Origin: Limnoperna fortunei | Taxonomy: Eukaryota; Mollusca; Bivalvia; Mytilida; Modiolidae | DNA: 64,000 nt | Direction: 5' to 3' | Assembly: GCA_944474755.1 (NCBI GenBank) | Contig: OX104113.1 | Coordinates: forward strand, 22,014,432-22,078,431 | In this document: positions 1-10,682 of the stretch, piece by piece | How the letters are laid out: every line of letters begins with the position of its first letter | How positions within the stretch are numbered: the stretch's first letter is position 1 | Notes under the pieces: model-generated | Database searches by the model: none | Told to the model about the DNA's origin: nothing | Seen by the model: the letters and a program-made list of their open reading frames with translations, nothing else | Program-made: the position numbers and the translations under genes

Positions 1-980
1 ATAAAATTCTTGTATACACCTTGTTGATTGTTCTTAATTGGTTAGATAATAGAGAATCGGCAAACAGGAATGCACCCGCCATGTTAAGTATAGTGCCATG
101 CATTCATGCACCACAACGAACCGTTTTGTATATTTAGAAATAAGAGTTGGCTCATTCTAGCCGCTACAAAAGGCTAAATCCTCTGCCCCTCAACAATGAT
201 CTATAGTTCTCAAATGGCAGTCACAATTTTGTTCTATCCCTATCCCCGTTGATTTCTTGTTTGTTAACATGTTCTTGTCCTGGATTTAGCTGAAATACTG
301 CTTGAAGGAAGTTAAGCAAACATTCAATCGATCAAATTACAACAGAATCCAATAAACTCCTTGTGTCTATATAGTATAGTATATAATTATAGTCCCTGTG
401 TTTATGTAATATTTTCACTCGTAATATTGGTTTATATGTACCATCTTCAAGAGTCTCACAGACATATTTCATAAAGATGTGTTTTAAACGGAATAAATAT
501 ACAAATGTTAAATACAATTCTCAGTTTTGTTTTATTAATGTAGGTCGGGAGTTTAACTTTATTGCACGGACTGGTAGATATAATGACAAATACATTCCAT
601 GGTGAAAAGGAAACGCGCTTCCATTGTGAACTGTATCTTTTGTACGCCAGTCAAAATGCTACAAATCGCAGAAGACTGAAAAATGCGCCTTTTAAAATCT
701 GCATGCAGAGTTATCTTATTGATAGGAATTCCAATGACGTGCATAGAAAGATTTCGAGTCCAAAACTGTAGTAAAATGATTTTATATTGGTACATCTAAT
801 TAAAAATGGTTTTAAATTTTATATCATTTTTACTGTGAATTCCATTTAGAATAGAATTAATTCATTAGGGTCAGAAATATGTACTGAATTTACCACGGGT
901 TATCCATTTATGCTCATAATTTACCCTGACGGGTTTGCCATAAAGGACTAACCCCCCGGTATCGGTAATATCAATACCTG
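1..980. other. Unassigned AT-rich DNA
   Basis: No exon with convincing protein similarity and splice sites is visible here. Small open frames on both strands look like chance. Nothing else is recognised. Confidence 0.4.
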
Positions 981-984
981 GATA

Positions 985-2000
985 TCGCTAAGGGATAAAA
1001 TATTTTGGGCTTGGCAACCAGCTTCTTTCAACCCACTCATTCTCTGAATTCCTCGGGGTGTCGCAAATCTTTAAGCATGCCCAGTCTAAAATGTTTTCCT
1101 CCAATCTGCATGTATTTCTGTCTGCCGCCTCATTCCCTCCTATGAGCAGTTCCTTGCACGACTCTCTTGGCAAGCCCAATCTCGTCAGCATAGCGCAATT
1201 TTGTGATTTTTTTCCCAGATGCTGACAATTCTTGTATGTTCTTCCAGAGCGTTTAAATAAAGATATTTAAGTGAGTAGGTGACAGCAGACAACCTTGTCT
1301 ACCCCCACGTTCCTTCTCAACAAGTACCCGATGATGCTGTTTACGTAGATCGTTCTGGTGGAATTGTCATACAGGTTTTCTGCGACTCGGATCAAGTTGA
1401 CATCAAATTTGTACTGCTTCGTGGGCGACCAGAGGGGAGCATGCTGCCTTGTTAAATGCTCTCTTGAAGACTACAAAGAAGATCTTTCTAGTGTAGGAGG
1501 TATTTTTCAAAATAATAACTAGTTTTAAACTATGCTTTGTTGCCTGAAGACTGCTTGGTCCTCGGAAATGATCTTTTCTGCGTGTGGCTTCAGTATGTTT
1601 AATTGAATTTTCAACAGGACTGCGCGGATGATATTAGACTGATAGTGTGCTTTTTCTGACATGCACCCTTCTTTGAGCGGGTTAATTTTAAGTGAGTGTA
1701 CCCATGATGCATGTCACTTCTCTGTTTGCCTTATCTTGTCAAAGGTAAATATTAGTTAACTTATCATGGCTTCTCCTTTTGCTTGGACAAGTTCGACTGG
1801 GATGTTGTCTACCCCCACTGACTTCCTTTTTAGTGACTTGACAGCTTGTTCTATCTGTTTTCATAGAATGCGATAGATGTCGGTATTGGTGACTGGTGAC
1901 TGTTCAGTAAGTTAGTTATACGCTTTAATACTGTTGTTTTTCTGGAGGCAGTCTTATGTGTTCCGATATTGTTCATCTATCCAAATTTTCTTGGCCTTCT
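985..2000 (-). pseudogene. Decayed LINE reverse transcriptase
   Basis: Read on the minus strand, pieces of a non-LTR retrotransposon polymerase appear in order but in shifting frames. Near 1780-1850 is a segment like KSVGVDNIPVELVQAKGEAM, the usual start of the RT core in LINEs that carry the K-x-GxDNIPxEL motif. Near 1480 comes a block like FKRAF. Near 1250-1310 there is a decayed copy of the RQGCLLSP motif, and near 1170-1210 a copy of the YADD region (LRYADEIGLA). Stops and frameshifts separate the blocks, so it is dead. The order of motifs makes LINE origin fairly safe; the clade is not determined. Confidence 0.65.
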
Positions 2001-3831
2001 TCGTGTTTTTCTTGATTACTCGGTTGACGGCTAAACCTATGAATTTGATATACATAAATCATTTTAACTATACATGCAAGTGGAAAAACATACAAAATCA
2101 ATAAAAATAGACGCAATTTGGTGTGGCCTACCACACTGGCATGTATACTTCTCATTGTACAACCTCCTAAATTGGGCATGGTTTACTTTATGGAGTGAAC
2201 TATTGGGTTTAGAATGAAATTTTGAAGTGGAGAAGTAACATTCCAGGAATTTTAACAACTCTAGGACAGTTCAAGCTTTCAATAAAAAAAATTTGTGGTT
2301 ATCGTATAAACATGTCTGTCCATATTCTATATATACATTTACAGTGCATAGAAGTTTTATCTTTAGCAGCTGTACCATGTTAAAACGTTATTAAGTGGCT
2401 ACAAGAGACAGTCACCTGTCGTGTAACCATCAACGGTAATGAAGTAGTTAACGAAATGGTTTCTCCCTATATATCGTGCATAAATACTCATCACGTGAAA
2501 TGCGTATATCATACTATGTCATGTACTTATAAATTCAACAAGCCAGTGTTCTGGCTGATATCTGATAAAGATATTGTTCAAGTTATGTAAAATTTAATCT
2601 ATATGTTCCTGATCGATAAATGCAGTTTCAGTAATGTGGCGATATATACAAGTTTTTAGTCTCCACTGAGCCATAAAAAAGTCAACGAAACGCATAATAG
2701 TAATGCTTGGTTAGTTCTTGAGTGAAGAAAATTATTTAATAGCAAATTAATTGGTGTTAAAGGTATTAAAAAGCCCAAAGAACCTCCTTCTGGCAAAAAA
2801 ACTGAGCAGAAAATGTAAATAAGTTAACCTTTAATCTGATAACTGATGACACTTTACTACAACATATTCACACTACAATATAACATAAGCTCAATCTGTA
2901 AATATTCTGATGTACGGGAGCTGGGACCATTTGACCATCTGGGTCAAGTCAGTTTTATGCTGTCTGTTGTTTTCTGTAACACCGGGACTCCTGCTGTCTC
3001 TTCCACTGCAATGATTTTAAAAAATCGAAGAAAGTGGCTTTTAAATGCAATTGCCCTACATTCCGATCTAGAAGTTGTTTTAAAACCTGTCAATTATCCA
3101 CTTTAATTCTACATTTTTGTTACGATGACAAGTTCAAACCAAATAAATGTTCTGACTTCATTAAGTTCTATATATGTATGATAAAGAAATAACGAAATCT
3201 ATTTACCTTTTTAAGATTGATTAACCTCAGAGTTCTCGTGTTTTAACTCTAATTTCTTCCTCAGTTCCTTTAAATAATTAAACTATTATTAGCATATTGC
3301 AACAAGACGGTAAAAACAAGCTATATAAATGTTGTCATCTGAGAATAAATGAGGAAAAATCATAACAAATCTCAATTTAACATAGTAAATGAAGATTCAA
3401 TAACTAGAAAACTGCACACGCTATATCTATACACAGAAGAACTTTTTGAATATCTAACAAGTTATGTATGATCCGCCTATAAACTTGTGATATAATTCAA
3501 GCCAATCAAACAGGTACACTTGTACGGTAAGCCGGCAACATCAACAGGACAAAGACCCCGATGATAGACCCATAGTCCTAACAGTGTGGCGTACGTGGTG
3601 GGCGACATCAGATACTAGTATTTCAGACCGTGCTAGGACTCCAAACTCCAACAGCCTATTTGACTACTGAAGCAGACACGAAACTATGCACAATACACAG
3701 GTATTGTTGGTATTGTTTCAATCATAAAATTATTTGTTTTGGAGTTCAACATACGTTCAATACTTAATAATAACTGTCTTGAAAAAATAACATAACACAA
3801 TATGGTCAGATTTTAACTTATAAACTATCAA
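2001..3831. other. Unassigned DNA downstream of the K2P gene
   Basis: No gene or repeat is recognised. The K2P gene runs toward this stretch, and the nearest AATAAA on its strand is at 3832-3837, so the first bases on the right side may be beyond its 3' end. Confidence 0.35.
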
Positions 3832-3837
3832 TTTATT
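3832..3837 (-). promoter_or_regulatory. Possible polyadenylation signal of the K2P gene
   Basis: AATAAA on the minus strand, about 160 bases after the K2P stop codon. Position and sequence fit; there is no transcript evidence. Confidence 0.35.
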
Positions 3838-3995
3838 TGCTTTTCCTGATTGCTACATTTTATATACTATATGAATGCCATCTAATTCTGCAAACATAGT
3901 TACCTTACCATTAGGACCATTAGCAGGTAGCGATTTGGAATTATGCAGCAAAGGAATCTACAAACCCCTTTTAGCGGATGAAATCCCTATCTAAT

Positions 3996-4231
3996 CTATA
4001 TTTCAAATTTTGGGGATATTTGTTTTATGCCGAACTTTATCACACTATATCTTTTACCTCTCTTGCACCTGAGATAATTCACCTTATATTTGTCTTCTGA
4101 CTTTTTGGCGTATTTGGTATAGCTCTCTGTGAAGTAACTGATGATGGTAGTGAACCATGCCAGTCCAATATATATCCATAGGTTCACTAAGATCTTGTAT
4201 AATATTCGGTAATTTTGGTCAGTTTTTGTTC
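3996..4231 (-). CDS. K2P exon 4 (TM4 and C-tail)
   Basis: Completes the last glycine of the P2 filter and continues TKTDQNYRILYK into TM4, then a lysine-rich tail to the stop. Acceptor TATTTGCAG. A near-copy of this acceptor lies 34 bases upstream (see findings). Confidence 0.92.
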
Positions 4232-7200
4232 CTGCAAATACATCAAACATGGCCAGTGTTTGTTCCTGCAAAAACGTCGAACAAATACTATACAGATTAA
4301 TGAGTGTAGCACATAGAAAATCTGAAATCTTGCAGTCTTTTCTAAAGGAGGTCATACGTTGCAAGTCCAATTTAAACAGGCTTTTTATAACCCATAATCT
4401 AACAAAATAACCAGCTAACCATAGGATGGCCAAATCTATATATTTTTGATTATTTTAAAACCATCCTCCCTGATGATTGAGCGAACGCGGACTCAGAACT
4501 CCTGACTTGGGAGGATGGGTAAAAACGACTGCCAGATAGATCGTTTAAAGTAATAGGCTAGTCCAAGCACTTACGGTTCAATAAAAACAATGTGCTTTTG
4601 TATTAAATGTGCAATTAGTTACTCGATATAGACCAGGTAATGTACCGTCCGACCAAGGGCATTAAGTTGTTGGTGTAGGACGTAAAAAACTCCCCAAGTC
4701 AAGTCAAGACCAGGTAATGGCAATTACTATATACATTTTAATAGTGTTAAGATCACTAAGTGCTAGGTTGTTGTTACATTTCCTATATGTGACAATGTGG
4801 CACATTTAACAGTAGCGATGTAAATAATTATATTAATTAATAATAATAATTTATTTTATCAGGGTTGAACAATATACAATTACAGTTCCATGAGGTCCTC
4901 GGTTATGTTTGTTTGATGATGATGTTTTAACGCCACTTTCAGCTATTTTTCAGCTATATCATGGCGTCCAGTTTTTATTGGGGGAGGAAGCCGGAGTACC
5001 CAGAGAAAACCCCCGACCTGCGGTAGGAAAACTGGCAATCCTTGTCAATTAAGATTGGAGTCGAGTACATCCTGCCTGCAGTGAGAATCGAACTCGCAAT
5101 CTCAGTGTTGACAGACCACGTGATCAATAGTGAACTACCTTGACCACTCGGCTACCGAGGCCCAGAGGTAAAACAATGTACATATATAATAAAACATAAC
5201 ACGTCAATATTGTAGTCTTCTGGAAATAAATGGTATCGCCTAAGCTTTCCTGTGGATATGCTAAATAGTAAGACTATTTATTATATTTATTATACCAAGA
5301 CTAGTCCGAGAATCCTCTCCAGTCCAACGCTTTTTAAGACTTTGATGGAAGCGTGCCCGTCCAACGCTTTTTAAGACTTTGATGGGAGTGTGACACGCTG
5401 ACATCAGTCTAAAAAAGCGTTGGACGGCAGAGGATTCTCAAACTATATCAAACTTACTAGGTAAATAAGTTACAGTTAAGTTATTTAAATACGGCTCCAG
5501 TTTTCTATAGAATGCTTTAAGTGACACTTCAAAGTGAATATAGATTAGACTTCACGAGCATTTATATTATTTAGTTTATAGACCTCACTTTAAAGGATCT
5601 TTTTAATTAAGAAGATATTTGCAGCTGATATTTTATTGTCAATGAATTTAAATCCCACAATGTTTAATCAAAAGGTCTGCATTAAGTATTATTGTAACCA
5701 CATTGTTCTGCGATTTATTTATGTCTTGCTGCAGTTATCCTATATTACACAACACGAAACATAAATGTCGGATGCATTGTTTTTTTTTTCAAACTTGGGC
5801 AAGTTGTTACTAAATGTTATATTTAAATTGTTAAATAAGGAAGTAAATTTACACATGAAGATTAAATTAATAGATAAACATGAAAATCTCTTTATTTCTC
5901 TTATTTCAATCTCTACACACATTGGCTTTAAATCTATTAATGAACCATTAACTACCCACCTGCAACATAGTCACCAAACCCAATGGTAAGTAATGTTATG
6001 AAGCTATAGTACACTGCTTCCTCAAAGGTCCAGCCCTCCACTATATGAAATATATAGGCCGGTATTAAAGTTAAAAGTCCTACTATGAGCGCGTTCAATA
6101 GAATATGTTTAATAAAACTTTCTGCTCTCTTATATTTTGTACAGTTCTTGCTCTGAACTAGTTTGACGACGTATTTTTGTTTTTCTCCAATTCCAACTAA
6201 CATCACCCCTGTCAGCGGTATACCAAGCAATGCAAAGATTATAACAAAGATTCTTCCCCCACTGGTTACCGGAGACTGGTTTCCATATCCTGTCAAAGAC
6301 AAAGTTAGAATATGTCACATTTTTTTTGTATATTGAAATTTAAATATTCATGATTAGCCTTTTTACCTCAGGTAAACAGGAGGATCTATCTACTTATCTT
6401 TCTATGGCATTGACAACAAAGGCCGCACACAAGAATAACAGATGATCTAACTTTCAAGTAGTGTTGAATTAAATATTCTACCAAACATAGGTTACCAACG
6501 TAACTATATGGTTGAGAGGCCGTTCATGTCATAATTGCTTTATTTCTATCGCGTTACTTCTTCAAAGTGTCGCGTTACTTTTAAGAAGTATCGCGATACT
6601 TAAAGTAACGCGTTACTTTTGTTTTTCATTTGCAACGCGATACTTTTTGAAAGTAACGCGTTACTTTTAATAAGTATCCCAATACTTTTATTTCATCTCT
6701 TGAGAAAGAAATAATCTACCGACGATTGTTGACCGAACGAGATTTACCTTCTTATTAGTAGCACGCCGGTACGGGTTCAGACAGAGATGAGTTTTGAGGC
6801 AGACTTTGTGTTATCCGACTTTGAAAATCGAGTCATCTTCTATGAGAGATATATATGTTATAGTGAATTTCAGTTTATTTTCATGTATTTTCACTGGTAT
6901 TAGTGCTACCCCCCAAAATATATGTATCAAGATTTGACCATAACCATATTACGCCTGCAAGATTCCCAAAGTATCGCGTTACAAATGAAAGTTAAAAGTA
7001 ACGCGATAGAAGTTGAAAATATCGCGATATTTCTTAAAAGTAACGCGATAGAAATAACGCAATAATGACATAAACGGCCTGTCATATACATGACCGACTT
7101 TCTTACTGCAATAACACGTATTTAGCGATACAAGATTAAATAAGTACCTCTTACCGTGTAGGAATTTTTATATTCCTCCAATGTCTTACCAATTGTTGTT

Positions 7201-8052
7201 GTAACTGTCATGGCAAAGAAGAGAGAATTAGAGTAGTCCCATTGTGTAGCACTTTGTGTCTCATTTGTGGTGAACACGCCATTATCGTAAGCTGTCAAAA
7301 CCTGCCGTATGAAGGTCTGTAACTCACTGCTACTCAGGCAAGATGAATGGTTTGCTATTAAATACAATAAAACGTCTGCACAATGTTGTGCAGTTCTGTC
7401 CGCAATCGGACATATGGAACGCAGAACTTTGGACAAATTTGTTTTAATAAACATTCAAAGTTTCAAAATATCAGTAACCTAGACCTCAAACAAAAATGAA
7501 CTATATACGAAAATACACCTACGTATATTCCAATATAAATAGTTAATAAAATATCTGTCTAATTCAGACCACGAGCTGATTTTTTTCGGACAAATCGTTT
7601 ACAATTTTTGTATATAAGCAAAAGTCTTCATTTGATGGTTTTTTTAAATTAGGGCATCCCCTCCAAAGTAGTAGTACAGTATTAAACTGAATCTACGTGT
7701 TTTTATTTGTGTTGATGTTTTTGTGTGTATTTGTTTTTTGTTTATTTCTGTTTTGTTTTGTTATTTTACTATTACCTCTGCTCGGACGCGCCTCCTTTCA
7801 AAAATCTGTTTGTACGTTTCGAGGCCAGCCAAGGGTTGAAGATGAGAGGATCGGATCTTAACCCCTGGCAACCACGGATATTGTGAGGATATTGTAACAC
7901 CACAGCTTACCTAAAAATGCGCTAACAGTAGAAAGAATTTCTCTAGACGATTTAGTCTCGTTTGTGGATTCTAATGCCATAAAAACAGCAGCACCAATAC
8001 AAACATAGATGAGATTAACTGCAACTAACAATCCAACTGTTCTTTTCTCCAT
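3996..8052 (-). CDS. Two-pore-domain potassium channel (K2P), four coding exons
   Basis: Potassium leak channel of the plasma membrane, working as a dimer. Coding exons: 8052-7911, 7426-7190, 6289-5960 and 4231-3996, giving 314 residues, normal for K2P. Intron phases are 1, 1 and 1 and every join keeps frame. Order: TM1 about residues 7-27; extracellular cap with N-glycosylation sequons (NET, NHS, NET); pore loop 1 with filter T-I-G-Y-G-N (GYG at 127-129, its first Gly split by intron 2); TM2; TM3 ending HIVEGW; pore loop 2 with filter T-I-G-F-G-D-Y-V-A-G (GFG about 230-232); TM4 ILYKILVNLWIYIGLAW; short basic C-tail. The GFGDYVAG filter and EGW before P2 recall the TREK/TALK side of the family, but the subtype is not settled. 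The acceptor of exon 2 (7427) has a poor pyrimidine tract and is the weakest join. An AG at about 8072 (cgtttcag) could end a 5' UTR intron. Confidence 0.93.
4903..5163 (-). repeat. tRNA-derived SINE, copy 1
   Basis: On the minus strand it starts GGGCCTCGGTAGCCGAGTGG, with an A box like TAGCCGAGTGGTCAAGG and a B box like GAGTTCGATTCTC, the layout of a tRNA-Ser/Leu-type RNA polymerase III promoter. Then follows a conserved body and a 3' end CTGAAAGTGGCGTTAAAAC with a CATCATCAAACAAACA tail. Similar copies lie at 10432, 15781, 23155 and 52331. It sits in the last K2P intron. Confidence 0.85.
5305..5450. repeat. Small foldback repeat
   Basis: An inverted pair: GAGAATCCTCTCCAGTCCAA near 5310 is matched in reverse complement near 5425-5446 (GTTGGACGGCAGAGGATTCT). 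A short direct repeat (CCAACGCTTTTTAAGACTTT) lies between. A further piece of the arm (CGGCAGAGGATTCTC) occurs at 38520. Probably a small nonautonomous element. Confidence 0.6.
5960..6289 (-). CDS. K2P exon 3 (TM2, TM3, pore loop 2)
   Basis: Starts by completing the P1 glycine (GYGNQSPVTSGG), then TM2 (IFVIIFALLGIPL), a charged intracellular loop, TM3 and pore loop 2 ending GFGDYVA. Both splice sites are canonical (TTTGACAG acceptor, GCAG then GTGGGT donor). 330 bases, phase 1 at both ends. Confidence 0.93.
6517..7080. mobile_element. Nonautonomous TIR element in K2P intron 2
   Basis: Ends are inverted copies of AGGCCGTTTATGTCATTATT, continuing with similarity through a block rich in TATCGCGTTACTTTT. 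The inside repeats the ten-base word TAACGCGATA and its complement many times. No coding frame. About 564 bases. The target duplication could not be fixed by eye. Confidence 0.75.
7190..7426 (-). CDS. K2P exon 2 (cap helices and pore loop 1)
   Basis: Encodes the cap region (CLSSSELQTFIRQVL) and pore helix 1 (WDYSNSLFFAMTVTTTI), stopping after the first base of the filter glycine. Donor GGTAAG is strong. The acceptor at CCAAAG is chosen because an in-frame TGA lies just upstream of the open frame; it is the least certain boundary of the gene. Confidence 0.85.
7911..8052 (-). CDS. K2P exon 1 (start codon, TM1)
   Basis: Begins MEKRTVGLLVAVNLIYVC and encodes TM1 plus the start of the cap. Ends in phase 1 at a good donor (TTTTTAG, then GTAAGC). 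Residues 1-47 and the first base of codon 48. Confidence 0.88.
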
Positions 8053-8099
8053 CTTCTCTTCGTCAATTCTGAAACGAGTTGTTATTTATGGATATGCAT

Positions 8100-9655
8100 T
8101 CACTGTGATAACATACAAATTACGGAGTATCAATAAAATTACAAACTAAGAATGGTATACAATTATTTGTATATCCCCAGCTGGTTTGGGGGTGTCCATT
8201 CCTCCGTCCATTCGTCTCGTCTGTCGCGCCGTCAATCCGTCCATGGAACTGTCCGACCAAGATCATTAAGTTATCGGTTTAGGACGTTAAAAACTCCCCC
8301 CCCCCCCCCCCAAGTCAATACAGGTCGATGGCAAGCTATTTTTATCTGTAGTATATTGAGGAACAAAATTCCAACACCTTATGTTGTATTCCGAATCGCT
8401 GTCAGAATTTATCAGCCAGAGAAAACGTATATTATCCGAGCCGCTTGTAGAGGAGAATATACATTTTTGAGAGCTGAGAAATCCTGATAGTGACCGTATA
8501 TATCATTAATTTTTTTTATTGCATGAATATAATCATCATCTCTTTGATCAGATAAACAGAGGATGGTACTTTTTTTAATTGTCGTAATGCTGGTTACCCT
8601 TAAACAATTTTTATCACTAAATTTTGATATTGATCTTCTGATAATCCTGAAATTCCAGTTTCATCATATTTCAAATATTGAGAAGAGTATCAATAAATAA
8701 ACAATTTTATTCATACATTTTTAATAGTATATGTTTTATAGTTGCATAGAATCAAACTCAATGACCACTTAAATTGAAATCTATAGTTATACTGGAAAAG
8801 ACATGAAAAACAGGCTTGAACTATAGAGGTTACCAGGTCGATACTGGATTCCGCTTGACTACTTTGCAGCAGAATCGTGCAGCGGACAAAAATGACCATA
8901 TTTTTATGTAATTTTAGTACTATTGCGATTTTATCGTGACCCGAAAGTTGTTTAAGACCAATCAAAAACACCCAAAATTCTATTCATGTAATAAATATTG
9001 GAAGTCTATTACAATATCTTAAAAGTTAGAAATATAGATACGTTATGAACTTGATAGACAATACGTTCTATCATTCAAATTGCGTGGTGTACTAAAATGT
9101 CGGTAAAACAACTGTTACATTATCATCTAAATATATATTAATTAGCAACATTTCTCCCATCGTTTCTACGTTAAACATGAAAACAAACGAAAGAGAACAA
9201 ATCTGTCCATAACATATCACTTAAATATCGTGTATAATAATATATACACACATATATATAATATTATTTGTACTGTTTACAATTATGCAAGTGTGTACAC
9301 TTATAAATCGCTTGAAACAAAGAAAACTCTGGCTGTTATACTTGCATATATATTGGAAAATGAGTAGCAAAATTCATTTACTGACCTTTTCTGTCATGAA
9401 AATTAACACGCATCTAAACCTCCTACAATAAACTAATCACACGTTAGACATACATTTTAACCTATCCTTACTGTTTGGAATTTAATGAAGCGTACAATGT
9501 AGAGTGTATTTAAAATATAGAGTTTTTATTCATAATATTTTTGTGACTTGTATAGTAAAAATCGATTACACATGGTTTATATGTCGTGTACTCTAACATC
9601 GTGGGCTTTTTCATTGTTGGGTAAAAATAAAATGTCGTCAAAGATACCAAGGTTA
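8100..9655. other. Unassigned DNA upstream of the K2P gene
   Basis: No gene recognised. 8230-8310 holds a sequence also present at 4645-4700 (TCCGACCAAG, ATTAAGTT, AGGACGT, AAAACTCCCC) and is followed by a run of C. 9240-9265 is a TA/CA-rich simple repeat. Confidence 0.4.
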
Positions 9656-9664
9656 ACAAAAAAT

Positions 9665-9725
9665 TTTTCTTCACCAGACGCGCGTTTCGTCTAATACTCA
9701 TCAGTGGCGCTCAAACCCAAACAAT
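9665..9725. repeat. Short interspersed motif CAGACGCGCGTTTCGTCT
   Basis: The segment TTCACCAGACGCGCGTTTCG followed by TCTAATACTCATCAGTGGCG matches, from memory, a motif very common in mussel genomes. CAGACGCGCGTTTCGTCT is close to a palindrome. The family is not named here. Confidence 0.4.
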
Positions 9726-10157
9726 ATGTAAAAAATCCAAATGATTAAGATGTAGTAGAGCTTATACCACCAAAATTCCAAAACGTTATATCAAATCCGG
9801 CTAAGGCTATCTACACCTTGAAATAGAAAAAACCTTAGAATTAAAATATTTTCTGAAAAAACCTCGAAATTACAAGCAGCAAAAACTTTATGCACTTCCA
9901 TTATAACAATTAATTGGGTATGTTGGTTAGATCAGGTTTCGCTGATGTCACGCTTTTTAATTTCCATAAAACTGATGCGACATCAGAGGCATGCCTCTGG
10001 TTACATACACATCGATTTGGAAGATTCTGACACAATCAATTTTCTGTATGTTTTTACCGTGTATGTGAGGCAAACAACTTCATCTAACCATTTGGCATTA
10101 GTAACTGCAAAATTCTCGAATCCAAATCAAATAGATCACAGGAAACCGTCCTAACAC

Positions 10158-10335
10158 ATAGGCGTAGCAGCCGGTACGGCAGATACGGCTTCCGCTGTAC
10201 CATTAACTTTTGCAGGTACGGCATGTCGTATAACAATAATTTTCAGAAATAAAAAAAAATTCTCACGAAAGCTATCTTTTATAACCTGAGATTAAGTGCT
10301 GTACCAATATCAATCGCGATGCTACGCCTTTGTAA
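10158..10335. mobile_element. Possible short TIR element
   Basis: Inverted ends TAGGCGTAGCA (10159) and TGCTACGCCTTTG (10321) enclose about 175 bases without coding capacity. The arms are only about ten bases, so this is tentative. Confidence 0.35.
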
Positions 10336-10431
10336 CAACCATATCTTAATATTTGGAGATTAAACGCACAAAGTTCAAAGTAAAAACAAAACACCACAAA
10401 ATACATAGTTCCTCCAGAGGATTGTCAGTTT

Positions 10432-10682
10432 CTTTGAATGGTATTTAACGCCATTTTTGAGCGATTTTTCAGCTTTATCATTGGCGTCCAGTTTTTATTG
10501 CAGAGGAAGCCGAAGAAAACCCTTAACTTTCCACAGGAAAACTGACAATTCTGGTCAATTAAGATTGCAGTCGAGTACACCGTGCACGCAGTGAGACACG
10601 AACCCTCAACCTCGGTGTTATATTCCGGTCTTTATTATTGTTTACTATTTCATTACCTAAACAGTCGGCCAATAAGGGCCCA
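10432..10682 (-). repeat. tRNA-derived SINE, copy 2 (diverged)
   Basis: Same family as 4903-5163, minus strand, with many substitutions. Its head part (from about 10578) belongs to the tandem duplication described below. Confidence 0.7.

Noticed and set aside
8152..8487. 111-residue plus-strand frame near a C run
   Set aside because: Proline run comes from homopolymer C; partly repeat sequence also found at 4645; no family recognised.
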